A stretch of 64,000 nucleotides of DNA from Siphonodentalium dalli (GCA_032622095.1 CP136069.1:32272194-32336193), one strand, 5' to 3'; counted from the first letter of the stretch, positions 24,335-35,424 are shown. The notes: generated by a model not told the origin, from the letters alone. Numbers and translations are program-made.

Positions 24335-25324
24335 ATGACAATGCGTGAGACTTCCGCCGCAACCCATTCACAGGCCACAATATCTGCCATTATAGGTAAG
24401 AACGCAATGGTTAGATCATTTAATGGTAAACCATCAGAATTTTCCAAATGGATGCACGAAATTGAGAAATATTCTTCGACACTTGGGGCAGAGGATGAAA
24501 CAATAATTAAAATAGCGGCCCAGACAAGTCGTTCATCTGTTTCCGAATTCGTGCAGCGATATATCAATGACAATACAGTTAACGGCACATTAACAGTCAC
24601 ATGGCCTGATTTAAAAGCGCAGTTGCGATCTCGTTTCAGCTGAATCAGTGACGCACCGCAGGCCTTGGCCATGTTGAGAACATTAAAACAAACGCATCAG
24701 GAAACAATACCTATGTTTGCTGAGAGAATTCGCTCACTCGCAAACACTACCTTTATTGATGAAATAAATACACGGGCGGTGCAAACACAATTGGTAACAT
24801 TTTTTGCGGATGGCATACGCGATGACCACATCAAATATACCTTAATTAAAGATGACCCAACGTCGCTCGACCGTGCCACAGAGATCGCAATGAAAGAAAT
24901 GAACATTAATCAGAGGTTCAAACTTCGCTATGGTGATAGAACATCTAGGTCAAATGAACAACACCAAATTCACGACTCCTTCCCACAACCCATGGAAGTT
25001 GATCATTTTAGCCGGCGTCCCATACTATGGAGACCGCGCAATAATAAATGTAATAGCTATGCAACTAACAAACCAGTGCACCGCGCAAATCATCACCAAA
25101 ATCCCCCATTCAGAATGCCATCCAATGTTCACAATACCAACTTTAATAAACAAAGCAATTACATCAGCCAGGATCGAGTAAACAATATAGACTACAACTC
25201 AAACCGGCCAAACTTCTCAAATAAAATGAAACGCCAGTTTTGCAAACTATGTAAGATGAACAACCACGATATTCGTAATTGCCGAAGACGCATCGCCAAT
25301 AACAAACAATATTTAAACATGTAA
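24335..25324 (+). pseudogene. gag: gypsy gag, interrupted by a TGA
   Basis: One frame reads 102 codons from the ATG at 24335, hits TGA at 24641-24643, and then continues in the same frame to TAA at 25324. The first part (SFNGKPSEFSKWMHEIEKY) and the start of the second (TLKQTHQETIPMFAERIRSL) have the helical look of a gypsy capsid. Near the end a CCHC zinc knuckle is present: C193-x2-C196-x4-H201-x4-C206, counted in the second part (CKLCKMNNHDIRNC), followed by basic residues. Coding sense extends upstream of 24335 in this frame without an ATG, so the true start is uncertain. Gag would form the virus-like particle and bind the element RNA. Confidence 0.88.
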
Positions 25325-25326
25325 GA

Positions 25327-26155
25327 ATGTCTTTGAAGAAGCCGCAAGGACATTCTAAAAATCATAATCATCATCATCATAATACATCACATCAGAGCGC
25401 GAGATATCAAACTAAAACCGTCTTCAAGACACCCTCAAAATATATGACCATAAATAGATTTGCACCTAATTACCCAAAGCAAAATAGTTATGCAACTAAA
25501 CCAGTGACTAGTACCCTAACCACCAGAATAGCACGTGTTACTACAAAAGAACAGAGACCTCGTTCAGACCAGGCCAATAAATCGAAACCTAAGACATCTT
25601 ATCATGCTGATACGAGCATTAACAAACACGTGCAGCCCCCAATTATAAATAGAAAGTCCGCTGGTCACGTTAAAACAGATATGAATAAACGATTACATAA
25701 GATCGTTCCCAAACAAAAGGACATTAATAGTGAAGTACACACTAAAACTCGAAACCGACGACAAGCTAATCGAATTGCAACGGTTTACCAAAATAATAAT
25801 AATGAGCCAAGTAAAAACTGTCAAAGTATAAATAACCAGTCTGAACAGATGCAATTGCATACATTACCTAAACTCAAGTACCATGCAGAGATTGCACAAG
25901 GACTGCAACAGCAAACGCCTTGTTCAACAATTATTAAAATTGGTAACCAACGCATTAGGGCATTACTCGACTCTGGGGCAAGTACAAGTTGCTTAAAATA
26001 TGACGTATATCGCTCCCTTCCAAATAAGCCCCCGTTACTAAAAGAAAAAATTATTCTGACCTCAGCAACAGGCCAAAATATGCAAGTATACGGCAGTATA
26101 CATTTGCCCTTCAAAATTGGATCAATGTCATTAGTACATAAATTCTTTATATTAC
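25327..26155 (+). pseudogene. pol: gypsy pro-pol start: linker and protease, first part
   Basis: Begins two bases after the gag stop in a different frame, so expression would need frameshifting or reinitiation. Residues 1-180 are basic, His/Asn/Lys-rich and low in complexity. The retropepsin-like domain follows, with the active-site motif ALLDSGAST at residues 213-221 (Asp215), then GQNMQVYGSIHLPF. The frame is cut by the solo LTR that begins at 26156. The domain resumes at 26634 in the frame expected if the inserted LTR and one copy of its ATTAC duplication are discounted. Confidence 0.88.
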
Positions 26156-26628
26156 TGTGAGATAACGACCCATTATAATCTCACAACTTGATTCAAACTA
26201 TACGAATGTCCCAATATATAAAACCCCAAACTCAGATATTCGTGTTCGGTTCTTAACGAAACCTCACACGTCTTACTCCCAGCGAAGACATACACACAAT
26301 GAAGATGGCTCCCAAATATGGTCGAGGGAAATGACCATAACGGAGGAACCAATCCCGATGTGTATTGCCAAACGCCTCATCTAATATGCATCCCAAATAG
26401 TATATAAGAAACAACCACATCCCATCACTTCATGCTTTCACTAGACTCATCTCATCTCGAGGTTAGTATACCTCTCCAGGCATCACCCACACCAGGCATC
26501 ACCCATTCGGGGACCTCACTTCGCGGCGACTCTTGATCATCATATTTGTATACACTGCTTATCTTATTCACGACGTAATAAAGACTTGTACCTATCTATA
26601 TATATATCTATGTGTTCATTACCTCACA
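26156..26628 (+). mobile_element. Solo LTR inserted in the gypsy protease
   Basis: Flanked by a 5-bp duplication ATTAC (26151-26155 and 26629-26633). It starts TGTGAGATAACG and ends TTACCTCACA, giving the inverted TGTGAG/CTCACA termini of an LTR. Inside are a TATA box (TATATAAG at 26401) and a polyadenylation signal (AATAAA at 26577) in + orientation. Length is 473 bp. No internal retrotransposon sequence remains, so recombination between two LTRs probably removed it. It is unlike the 214-bp LTR segment of the host element and so represents a second LTR family. Confidence 0.93.
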
Positions 26629-26812
26629 ATTACCTAACCTAGCAAGATCAGCGATTTTTGGTCGTGATTTTTTAACAGACAAACATGTAAGACTCTATTT
26701 CGATTTGAATGCATTTAGAATAGGCAACAAAACATTTCCCATGTTACAGGATTTACATATAGCATCATTGCTACGTTCGCGGCAAGATATCAAATTACCA
26801 CCCCATTCATGA
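26629..26812 (+). pseudogene. pol: gypsy protease, second part, ending at a TGA
   Basis: After the LTR insertion the protease resumes with the typical AIFGRDFL segment, the conserved end of retropepsins (usually ILGxDFL). It runs in frame to TGA at 26810-26812. The next frame, from 26816, is the same frame, so this TGA is a nonsense codon inside a once continuous pro-pol. Confidence 0.85.
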
Positions 26813-26815
26813 GCA

Positions 26816-29800
26816 TTGGTGAACACAAAAATAATTGGTACACCAGACATGTATGAGACACCATATCTTGGAGTAAGTCACGCCGATATCGGCATATTTA
26901 AGGATGAACCTAGTGTATCCATTATGGACGGGATAGTTTCCGCATCAAAACGAGATATACCGGTCATGATCATGAATAATTCAGACTCGTATTTGTCTAT
27001 ATTTAAAGGTAATATAGTTGCGAAAACACATAGCCTAAGTTCAGACCAGATCTGTCAAACAAAGGCTAAGGTACCCACCACAAATAAAATAAATGATTCT
27101 CAAGAAGTATTTAGTAGAGAAAATCAAACAAAAATATCTAAGGCTGGCCAGAAACCTTTCAAATTGGACGATATATGTGCCCCCGACCACCACAAAATTG
27201 AACTACTTGAACTGGTCTCCCAATATCAAGATGTGTTTACAAACGATCCAAATAAGGTAGGATTTTGCGATAAAATAGTCATGCGTGTTGATACCAAACC
27301 AGATGCAGAACCTATCTTTTGTCGTGCGTATCCTACTCCATTACATAGACGCGAACACATGGAAAAAGCACTTCAAAAATTATTAGATGCTGGTATTATA
27401 AAGAAAACTACAAACGCAAGATGGTCATTTCCTGCCATACTGATTCGTAAAGGAATAGTAGATTCTAATGGAAATCAAAATTATAGACTATGTATAGACC
27501 TGAGAAAGCTAAATAAAATCACCGTCCCATTACGATGGTACCTCCCCTCTTTTACCGAAGTTTCCAGCCGCCTCCAAAAATCCAAAGTTTTTTCCACAAT
27601 CGACATTAGCCAAGCTTATCATGTTATCGGTGTTCTCAAAGAACATCAAGAAAAGTTAACTATGAACACAGATTTCGGATTGTTTTCTTTCAAAAAGGCC
27701 CCATTTGGCTATTGCAACTCGAGCGCGACGTTTTTGACATTAATCCATAAGACATTGGAAGGATTAAGTTTTGTTGACAGCTTCGTCGACGATTTAATTT
27801 GTCACAGCGAAACGGAGGCCCTCCACAAACAGCACCTCAAAATAGTATTCGAACGACTCAGAGAGTATGGATTAGTAGCACGATTAACAAAGTCCCAATT
27901 TTGTATAAAAGAAGTCAAATTTTTAGGGCATATCGTATCACAAAATGGAACGCGCCCAGATCCCGCCAAAGTTAAAGCCATACAGGATGTGCCGGCCCCA
28001 ACATCAGTGAAAGAAGTCCGTAGAGTATTAGGGATTTTCAATTTTTATCGGAACTATTGTAAAGATTTCTCCAACACTGCTGCATCATTAATTAAATTAA
28101 CTGCTCGTTACTCAAAATTTGCATGGTCTGAAGAATGTCAAAATGCTTTTGATACACTAAAACAAAATTTGCTTAAAGTACCTACTCTGGCCTACCCTGA
28201 TAGGAACAGGAAAATGATCTTATATTGCGATGCATCAATGCATTCAGTGGGGGGATCATTAGTCCAGCCATACCCAGAAAACAAACTAGAAACTGATAAC
28301 AAAACCCCGGAATTTCCAATTTGCTTTGTTAGCAAAAAGTTGAATCACTCTCAACGAAATTACAGTACTACAGAGCGCGAAGCACTCGCCATATATGTAT
28401 GTCTAAAGAAACTAAATTTCTATCTAGAGGGATCGGATGTAGAAATACGAACAGATCATTTACCCCTAGTTTCTATGTTTCAAAATACTCAGATGGCTAA
28501 TAAACGTATTCAAAAATGGTTTATTGAAATTTCCACATACAATCCAAAAATTACTTATATACAAGGGTCTGAAAATATCGCCGCCGACTTTTGTTCTCGA
28601 GTGGACCCGACAAACCAACAGAGTATGTCAGAATGTTCAATGGAAAGCGAAGAGAAAACGCCATATGACATAACGATCAACGACGGATCACTAAACATAT
28701 TAGATTCACAGAAAATTAAAAATTATGTCAAGACAATAGGTAAACAAAAAGCGCATACGTTGCCTGACACAATACTAATTTCCGAGAATGAACAACTAAA
28801 TGTAGCCACCAATATCGAAGAAATGCAGAAAGAGGACCATATTATTTCAGTCATAATTCGCAAATTAAAATCCGATAAACCACCCGAAAAGATAACAAAG
28901 CAATATATATTGAAAGACGGAATTCTATACTATATGTCTGTCTTTAATGAGCAAGCATCGGAACGCATTTATGTCCCGGAAAAGCTGACTAAGCAGATAA
29001 TTTCTGAATATCATATCGTCGGTCATTATGGCTCCCAACGAATGTACCATACCATACGTTTGCGATATTACTGGCCACGAATGTTCCCAATGATAGTCAG
29101 TTTCGCTAACAATTGCCACATTTGTAAACAAAGAAATCAAAACACTGCCCGTATTCCAAATCAAATGACGGATATGCCGAGCCGACCAGGGGAAATGATC
29201 GCGATAGATTTAATGGGAAAATTTAACCCACCCACAGCCAGCGGCAATTCCTACATTCTAACGGTCATAGATTTATTCAGTTTACACAAAATGGCATATG
29301 CGCTTCCCACAAAACATGCCGAAGTGGTCGCTGAAAGACTTATGACTCAGTATTTCACCACATTTGGTTATTCAGCTTGTCTGGTCTCAGATAATGGGAG
29401 TGACGTATGCAGTGAAGTCTTCAAAATAATATCTAACTACTATGTTATTCAGCATCGCAAGACCTCGTTCTATGCCCCTTTCAGCAACGGGTCAAGTGAG
29501 AGATCTCATCGCGACTACAACGGGATATTAGCCAAATTAACTGAGGGAAATCCAACATCATGGGACCTATTTCTCAATTTTGCATCAGAAGCCATGAATT
29601 TTCATGTCTCAGCAACGATTCAATTTTCTCCATATTTTTTAACCTTCTGCAGACACCCCCAAATAAATATTGACAAGATACTGACATCGCGACAAAAATA
29701 CATGGCTGAATGCCTCATTCAACAGCTACTAGAGAAGCAGCACTTCGCATTTCAATTAGTTAAACAAAATATGAAACAAGCCAAGACGAAACGAAACGAA

Positions 29801-29875
29801 AACAGTAAAGGCAAAATACCGGAATTACCCATAGGTTCCCAGGTCTATGTTAAGAATCACAAACCCATAAACTAG
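26816..29875 (+). CDS. pol: gypsy Pol: reverse transcriptase, RNase H, integrase
   Basis: A 1,019-codon frame. The reverse transcriptase spans about residues 160-360, with YRLCIDLRKLN, FSTIDISQAYH and the catalytic FVDD at 323-326 (the usual gypsy motif is YxDD). RNase H follows, with LYCDAS (D472), a TEREALAIY block near 520 and IRTDHLPL near 545. Integrase has the zinc motif H733-x3-H737-x29-C767-x2-C770, then catalytic D798 (IAIDLMG), D859 (VSDNGSD) and E895 (GSSERSH), the DD35E spacing. The frame ends at TAG 29873-29875 through a small indel just before the GPY/F-like C-terminal domain. This core has no internal stop, but the element as a whole is defective. Confidence 0.95.
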   Translation: MVNTKIIGTPDMYETPYLGVSHADIGIFKDEPSVSIMDGIVSASKRDIPVMIMNNSDSYLSIFKGNIVAKTHSLSSDQICQTKAKVPTTNKINDSQEVFSRENQTKISKAGQKPFKLDDICAPDHHKIELLELVSQYQDVFTNDPNKVGFCDKIVMRVDTKPDAEPIFCRAYPTPLHRREHMEKALQKLLDAGIIKKTTNARWSFPAILIRKGIVDSNGNQNYRLCIDLRKLNKITVPLRWYLPSFTEVSSRLQKSKVFSTIDISQAYHVIGVLKEHQEKLTMNTDFGLFSFKKAPFGYCNSSATFLTLIHKTLEGLSFVDSFVDDLICHSETEALHKQHLKIVFERLREYGLVARLTKSQFCIKEVKFLGHIVSQNGTRPDPAKVKAIQDVPAPTSVKEVRRVLGIFNFYRNYCKDFSNTAASLIKLTARYSKFAWSEECQNAFDTLKQNLLKVPTLAYPDRNRKMILYCDASMHSVGGSLVQPYPENKLETDNKTPEFPICFVSKKLNHSQRNYSTTEREALAIYVCLKKLNFYLEGSDVEIRTDHLPLVSMFQNTQMANKRIQKWFIEISTYNPKITYIQGSENIAADFCSRVDPTNQQSMSECSMESEEKTPYDITINDGSLNILDSQKIKNYVKTIGKQKAHTLPDTILISENEQLNVATNIEEMQKEDHIISVIIRKLKSDKPPEKITKQYILKDGILYYMSVFNEQASERIYVPEKLTKQIISEYHIVGHYGSQRMYHTIRLRYYWPRMFPMIVSFANNCHICKQRNQNTARIPNQMTDMPSRPGEMIAIDLMGKFNPPTASGNSYILTVIDLFSLHKMAYALPTKHAEVVAERLMTQYFTTFGYSACLVSDNGSDVCSEVFKIISNYYVIQHRKTSFYAPFSNGSSERSHRDYNGILAKLTEGNPTSWDLFLNFASEAMNFHVSATIQFSPYFLTFCRHPQINIDKILTSRQKYMAECLIQQLLEKQHFAFQLVKQNMKQAKTKRNENSKGKIPELPIGSQVYVKNHKPIN

Positions 29876-29877
29876 GT

Positions 29878-30525
29878 ATGAAATATGATCCATTTTGGGT
29901 GATAATTAAACAAACAGGACCAGTTTCGTATGTAATTCGTAATCAAATCACAGGCAGTTTATCTAAAAGTCATGCTAAACATTTAAAATTGGCAACAACG
30001 AAATGGTATACACCACAATTACAGGAGAACCAGAAAGTTCGGAAAAGCAGATTTGTATTCCCACATAAGTCATCAACACAAAGCTCAGATGCTGACATGT
30101 CGAGTAATAGTAACAATTCGGACACCGAAAATGAGAACCACGAGACAGCCCCTTTAACACAGTTAATACAACAAAATAGCGTCATCCGGGACGGATCGGA
30201 TTCAAATGAACCAGTTCCCCTCCCAGAGATGGCACATAAATTAATAGCATCAAAACGCGATCATGAAAAACAATCATTTTCGTCAACTGAACCATACAAC
30301 CCTTATGATATGCTAACTCAAAACGATGAAGCGTACAATGCCAATTCATCAACAGAGCCATACAATCCGTATGACATGTCAACCCAACAATTAGTATAGC
30401 AAAACCATCGTAAAAGCAAGTCCAGTTGCGATACATATAACATGTCAACCGAAAATTATGATCCTTGCGATATAACAACTCAAACCGACAAAAATAGCAC
30501 AGACGAACAGAGCATTTTGATATAG
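29878..30525 (+). pseudogene. pol: gypsy integrase C-terminal end and acidic tail
   Basis: In a different frame from the main Pol. It opens with KYDPFWVIIKQTGPVSYVIR, matching the C-terminal GPY/F-type module of gypsy integrases, and HAKHLKLA. A Ser/Asn/Glu-rich tail follows, with the motif EPYNPYDM twice, 28 residues apart, and a related NYDPCDI later. A TAG at 30397-30399 interrupts it; the same frame then continues to a second TAG at 30523. The repeated motif has no function I can name. Confidence 0.8.
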
Positions 30526-32779
30526 GAAAATTAAATATTTAAACAACTACCATAATTAGAAAACATACATAATCATAAAATCAACTAACCTCATAAACTC
30601 AACTCTATATCCAAAAGCACGAAACGAAAACAGTTCACACATGTATAAACTTTAACTGAATAAAACTCAACAACTTAACTCCAGGAAACAAACTGACAAT
30701 GTAAAAATTACCAATTTCTAACAAAGACGACCAGATCTATACAGCGCGAAATGCAACGAATATTATTGGACAATCTCGACCTATCATAAATAAATAGCAC
30801 CCTGTCGTAAAAAGACACAATACAAAGAGAGAATTGTCATCGCGCAAAACCAGGACTGCCAGACCATGTGCAGTGCATGTAACACGATATGGCAATCACA
30901 CATGCACCAAGTGGGTGACATATTTCTTTTCACCAACCCGCCCAGATGCACAAAATCGAGGCTTAATTAATCAAAGAAACCGATCTGAACTATACAAAGT
31001 GGGTTGGCCAATAATACAGAAATGTAACGCCATGTACCCGTATATATCACGCACATGGCCCCCTCACAGCAAGGCAATATTTCATCTCCAGGAAGTTATC
31101 ACCTGGCGGCCAACACGCTTTATTATCGCCTCAATCAACAATTCGGGAGACGCGAATAACTTCGGCCTCTTCAAATTTCAGGCGAATTGCATGCATTAAT
31201 TTAAATGCTAAATCAAATCAAGAAACATGAAGCATTTCCAGTCATACAAGTTTAAATGCCAAGTTCATAATTTGTCAGACCGCTTTGCATCATTAGCACT
31301 CAGATAATAGCATGTGTCACGACGGACACATATACTAATTAAATTATTCACGCCCCATCTTCGGAATAATTATCACAGACACCGAATAAGCAATTACGTC
31401 ATAAGGAATCATGTTAATCACCCCAACGGTAATCATACACTTAATCACGCGTAGTTACCACCCTGTGTTCAATCCAATGCAATAGCGACGATTCATGCGC
31501 AAAATCATCGCTAATCTGGCCGAGTAAAATGCGGATCATAATATGGATCCTGTACAGAAGTGCAATCAAATGTCTGATCAACTTCGATTCCACATAGATC
31601 AAATGAACTAGTATAGAGGCCAGGAAACGCATCTCAACACATACGCGTAACTACTCTTCATATAAATATATCATCATTCATTATACTCCCAAAGATAGCT
31701 TACCGGTTCAAGTTATCACAATTATATACCGCTTGTAAAATATCTTAATCTCAAGTGTCAAAATCGCCCCACGCTACATCGACAAATACAATTGTCACAT
31801 GGCGGGGTATGACAATAGCATAGGCTGAAATGATGGCCTACATTAAGGGACAAGCGCATATATCTCAATATATAACTTTAATTGTGATGTAGCAATGCCA
31901 AGCATCAATGATGACCGAATCAATCGATATTTTAACCATACGCGCGCGATGTATAACTTCAAACCCAAGTATCCAGCACGACATATACAAAGCACGACTA
32001 CCAACAGAGCCTACACCCCTCCCTCAATATTTAAACCAATTGAGTCCAACCCGAATCATTTTAATCATGTAACAGTTCTCCCGATATTTTTTATTATCAT
32101 GACAATTTTAATAATTATTATGCAACCCCATTTCCATGTCATTACAACCGAATGCCTCCAAAAAAAAAATATCATCTTATCGCAATAATGAAACAGTTTG
32201 TCCACAAGCCAGACACCTACAAAATGCTGGACGTCACGACGTCACAAGGAAAATACCTTACCAAGACGATGAAACGACTAAAGTCACATCACCCAACCCT
32301 CGTGACACAGGAGCCGGAAGTGGACATTAGCGCTCGCCAAATCAATCGAGCACATCCATGAACTTTTGAACGAAGTATCGTTCACCCACTTATTGTTCAA
32401 CATAATTATGATTGCATTACATGTATTCTAATGTCATTTATATTTATACCCTTTATATTATCACACTCATGTTACCTCATCATGCCAACTCTCTTCATAA
32501 TGCAAATGGCTTCAACATGTACATAGATATATATATATATTCAATTTATACAATTTTTTATGACGACAACACGTCGTAACTTATATGCACAGGCAACCCT
32601 TGAATCAACTCGACTAATTGTCCAAGCATACCGAAGTACCAAACCCCTAGATTTTAACACTATTAGTCAAAATCTGAAAATAAGGGGGACCCTATGTAGA
32701 GTAATGCACCCCTACCCCTTCTTATTCAAGGGACGTGATGGTACATACTAAACATATCCATCTTACCTATGGGGGGAGA
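30526..32779 (+). other. Long 3' non-coding region of the gypsy element
   Basis: About 2.25 kb of A-rich, T-poor + strand sequence between pol and the 3' LTR. Small frames occur: 30834-31199 (121 codons, no ATG-supported domain) and 31895-32188 (97 codons), the latter with one hydrophobic segment at residues 59-77, followed by an overlapping basic frame at 32152-32361. A decayed envelope-like gene is conceivable but not shown. A run of Gs with a purine-rich context at 32771-32779 (GGGGGGAGA) is a plausible polypurine tract. Confidence 0.5.
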
Positions 32780-33182
32780 CAGATTATAATCGAACTATAG
32801 TGACCCCAACCAAATTGCCAAGGTCATACTCGGAGAGGCAGCGACCTATGAGTTATGCAATACTAGCCACAAAGGAAAGAAGGTCTTATGCAACAATTCC
32901 AGTTTACCCATCGGTCAGTACAGACAAAGGAAGATACTAATGGCGCTATAAGTCATTAGCGTATATATAAACCAAACATTAATCTACTCTTTAATTAGTT
33001 ATGGTTCTTCAGACATATATGACAGATGCCAAACACTGGCTCGCTAATTAATAAGCGACGCCTTCATTTCATGGCATCCGAGATGATTCACCATATTATG
33101 TATTGTTACCTACACTTGCTGATTACCACATGATGTTAGAGATGAATAAAATTTATACAGAGAACAGTCTTATTCCTTCACA
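32780..33182 (+). repeat. 3' LTR of the gypsy element
   Basis: The last 214 bases duplicate 23219-23432. I extend the LTR left to the purine tract near 32779 because a TATATATAA box (32962-32970) sits just before the duplicated part, as expected for U3 upstream of R. It ends TTCCTTCACA, followed by GGTGATATTC. The exact left end is uncertain and no TG start is obvious. Confidence 0.65.
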
Positions 33183-33307
33183 GGTGATATTCAGCGGGAA
33201 ATCAGAACTTAATAGTGTCTGCTGTGAACGTGTGTTGTACCGTAACAGGGATTTTGCTAAACCGTTCTTATGTCAAAGTGAATGAATATACTGTATTACA
33301 ATTTCAG

Positions 33308-33577
33308 AACGGTGGCAGACAGAGGGAGAGAGATGTGGCGTCAACAAAGATTGCAAAGAATTCGCAGGTTTAGAATGTGACGATGATACGTTTACATGCA
33401 AATGCCCTGGCGGTTCTTCATGGACCAATTCAATGTGTAGTGGAACAATAATAACAGGACAAGAGTCCGTATATGATACAAAGACTAAGAAATACGTAGA
33501 AAAACAAAAGAGGAGAATATACACGACAGTTGGGAGCGCCTGCCCCGGAAACCAGCTCATAGAGGACAAATGTGTTG
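33308..33577 (+). CDS. Cysteine-rich GPI-type protein, EB/EGF-like exon A
   Basis: Acceptor ACAATTTCAG ends at 33307; donor GTTG/GTAGAT follows 33577. The 270-base exon starts and ends in phase 1 and encodes 8 cysteines: GERCGVNKDCKEF, LECDDDTFTCKCPGG, SMCSG, then a basic linker (TKKYVEKQKRR) and GSACPG with DKCV. The spacing C-x5-C-x6-C-x6-C-x-C resembles EB modules and EGF-like repeats of secreted or cell-surface proteins. The next recognised exon joins in frame. The signal-peptide exon is not found; the gypsy element ends 125 bp upstream. Confidence 0.75.
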
Positions 33578-33879
33578 GTAGATCGTATTTTTCTATAACT
33601 ATTATTATTCTAACCAATTTTATAACAAGCATATCCCAGGAAGTATACCAGAGATGAATATATGGAATTCCGTTTGTATATAGGCCTATATAGTTCTTCT
33701 TAATTAGGCTAAATAAGGTATTGTCCGCGCTTGACTTACATAGTTATCTCTCCCTTATCTGACAAATGGGGCAAGGTTGCCGTATCTCGAAAAGTATGAG
33801 TAGCAGATACTCGAAATTTGGACATTCGATACATCTCATTATGCCCTATTAGGTCCAGATATAAATAGTTATGACCGCG

Positions 33880-35150
33880 CTTTCTCTACAGAAATGACAA
33901 CCATGGTTCGCAAAACTCTAGTAATTCGAGATGCAGTATCTGCAAATGGCATGCGAGGTATCCAGATTTGACAGCTTCTAGACAATTCCTCGCTAGCAAC
34001 TTCTTTGTAAAACACTTTTGAACAGGGGCGGTCTTACATGTTGGGACTAGGGTGGGGGCAAATGTTTCCCAAATTTGTTTTGTACCGATTTGCACCAAAC
34101 TCATAACAAAGTGTCTAATGTGTGACGATAGCAGATTCGCAAAATGTCTGAAATCTGGTGATAAATGCAACTTATGTGACCTGAAACATTAAATTTTCGG
34201 CTAGATTGTCTAACGCCGTATCGCCTCCAAAATACGTAAATGGGGGGCGGGCATTGTTTTCCTGGCACGCATGCCGGGGTGGGTGGTTGGTCGATGGGAC
34301 CAACAAACAATTTTTTCCGCAACTCAAAAATAATGTTTCCTGCAAGACTTTTTGACTGTTTTTTCAATGAGTTTGGTTTAAAAGCCTTAGAATGTCAATA
34401 TTAACATAAATGACATGAATCATGATGATAAGACAAACAGTATAGCTTGTAGCCCATGCTAATGGATTGAATTTTGAAATTCAACATGGCCATTGGCAGC
34501 TATGTTGTTTTTGGCCGAATGACCCCATAATGACTCGTTTCTATTTAAAAGTCAATGTTAACATCCATGACAAATAGTATGCACAAAAATTTATATACAG
34601 CCGTTTACAGTAAACTTCGCCCCTCAAATATCTGTTTTAGTGTTAAAAGGGGGGGTGGGTGTCCAAAATGGTCGGGAAAAAACTGCCGAAAACGGAAGAA
34701 AAATTTGGACGCCGGGGTGGGTGGGTCCCAACAAGGGTCGAAAGGAACAAATCAGCATATGTGCCTGAATTTTTTTTCCGAGCCACTGTTATGTTAAGAA
34801 TACTCAGGGGAACAGTTTGGTCGATGTCGCATAAGGGACGTGGTCAGAGGAGAGTCGTGGAAAATGGACCCAGTTCTGTGTTTGCTTCGATGATTACCAA
34901 ACTCAGAATATAAAGCCTCTAAAAGACGGTGAATATTGATTTGCAAAATTTTCTCGAATCGGATATAAAACACCAGAGTTATGTGACCTTAACCATTGGA
35001 ATTTTGGGCTGGAGTGTCTTATTGTCATATCTCTTTCAAAAAAGATAAATGTATGTTGGTGTTGTATATGATGTTTTGTTAATAATACTGAGCTGAAAAA
35101 ATGGAGCAAGTTTGGATCATGTCGCATCAGGGACGTAGTCGGGAGTATGG
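33880..35150 (+). repeat. Degenerate large tandem repeat in the intron
   Basis: Blocks recur with heavy divergence, for example TTATGTGACCTGAAACATT at 34172 against TTATGTGACCTTAACCATT at 34979, and GGGGTGGGTGG blocks at 34273 and 34713. No gene is seen. Confidence 0.5.
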
Positions 35151-35224
35151 TGTGTCACAAATGAGCCAAATTATAGGGCTTTCATGGGTAAGTCATCTAT
35201 AGATGGGTGTTTTCACAAAATATT

Positions 35225-35424
35225 TCCCCCTTTTTCAGTGACTTTAATATGCGAAACAAAAGATTTTTTTTATCAAATTTAATATTGAAAATAAAAATAA
35301 CATTTCAGCTAATATAGTTTTCACAAAATAGAATGTTCAGGACACATGAACATTCAATTGTGTGTAAACTGAATTAGCTGAAATGTTATTTTTATTTCAA
35401 AATTAAATTTACTGAAAGGGGTCT
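35225..35424. mobile_element. Small foldback MITE
   Basis: A 200-bp hairpin. Its arms include AATAAAAATAACATTTCAGC near 35290 and the inverse near 35385. The ends CCCCCTTTTTCAGTGACTTTAAT and ATTAAATTTACTGAAAGGGG are imperfect inverted repeats. Confidence 0.7.

Larger units (their letters stand above)
23219..33182 (+). mobile_element. Ty3/gypsy LTR retrotransposon, degenerate, about 10 kb
   Basis: A + strand element with gag, protease, reverse transcriptase, RNase H and integrase in gypsy order, bounded by a 214-bp direct repeat (23219-23432 and 32969-33182) that differs at only about three positions. The coding region has TGA stops in gag (24641) and after the protease (26810), a solo LTR of another element in the protease, a frameshift at the integrase end (about 29873) and a TAG at 30397. 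There is an unusually long 2.4-kb 3' region. It lies 125 bp upstream of an exon of the cysteine-rich gene, on the same strand. Confidence 0.93.

Noticed and set aside
25327-25700. Separate low-complexity protein gene
   Set aside because: It is the linker leading into the gypsy protease in the same frame.
34199-34367. Coding gene on the - strand with PPTPACVPGKQCPPP
   Set aside because: Lies in degenerate tandem repeats and is not shared between the repeat units.
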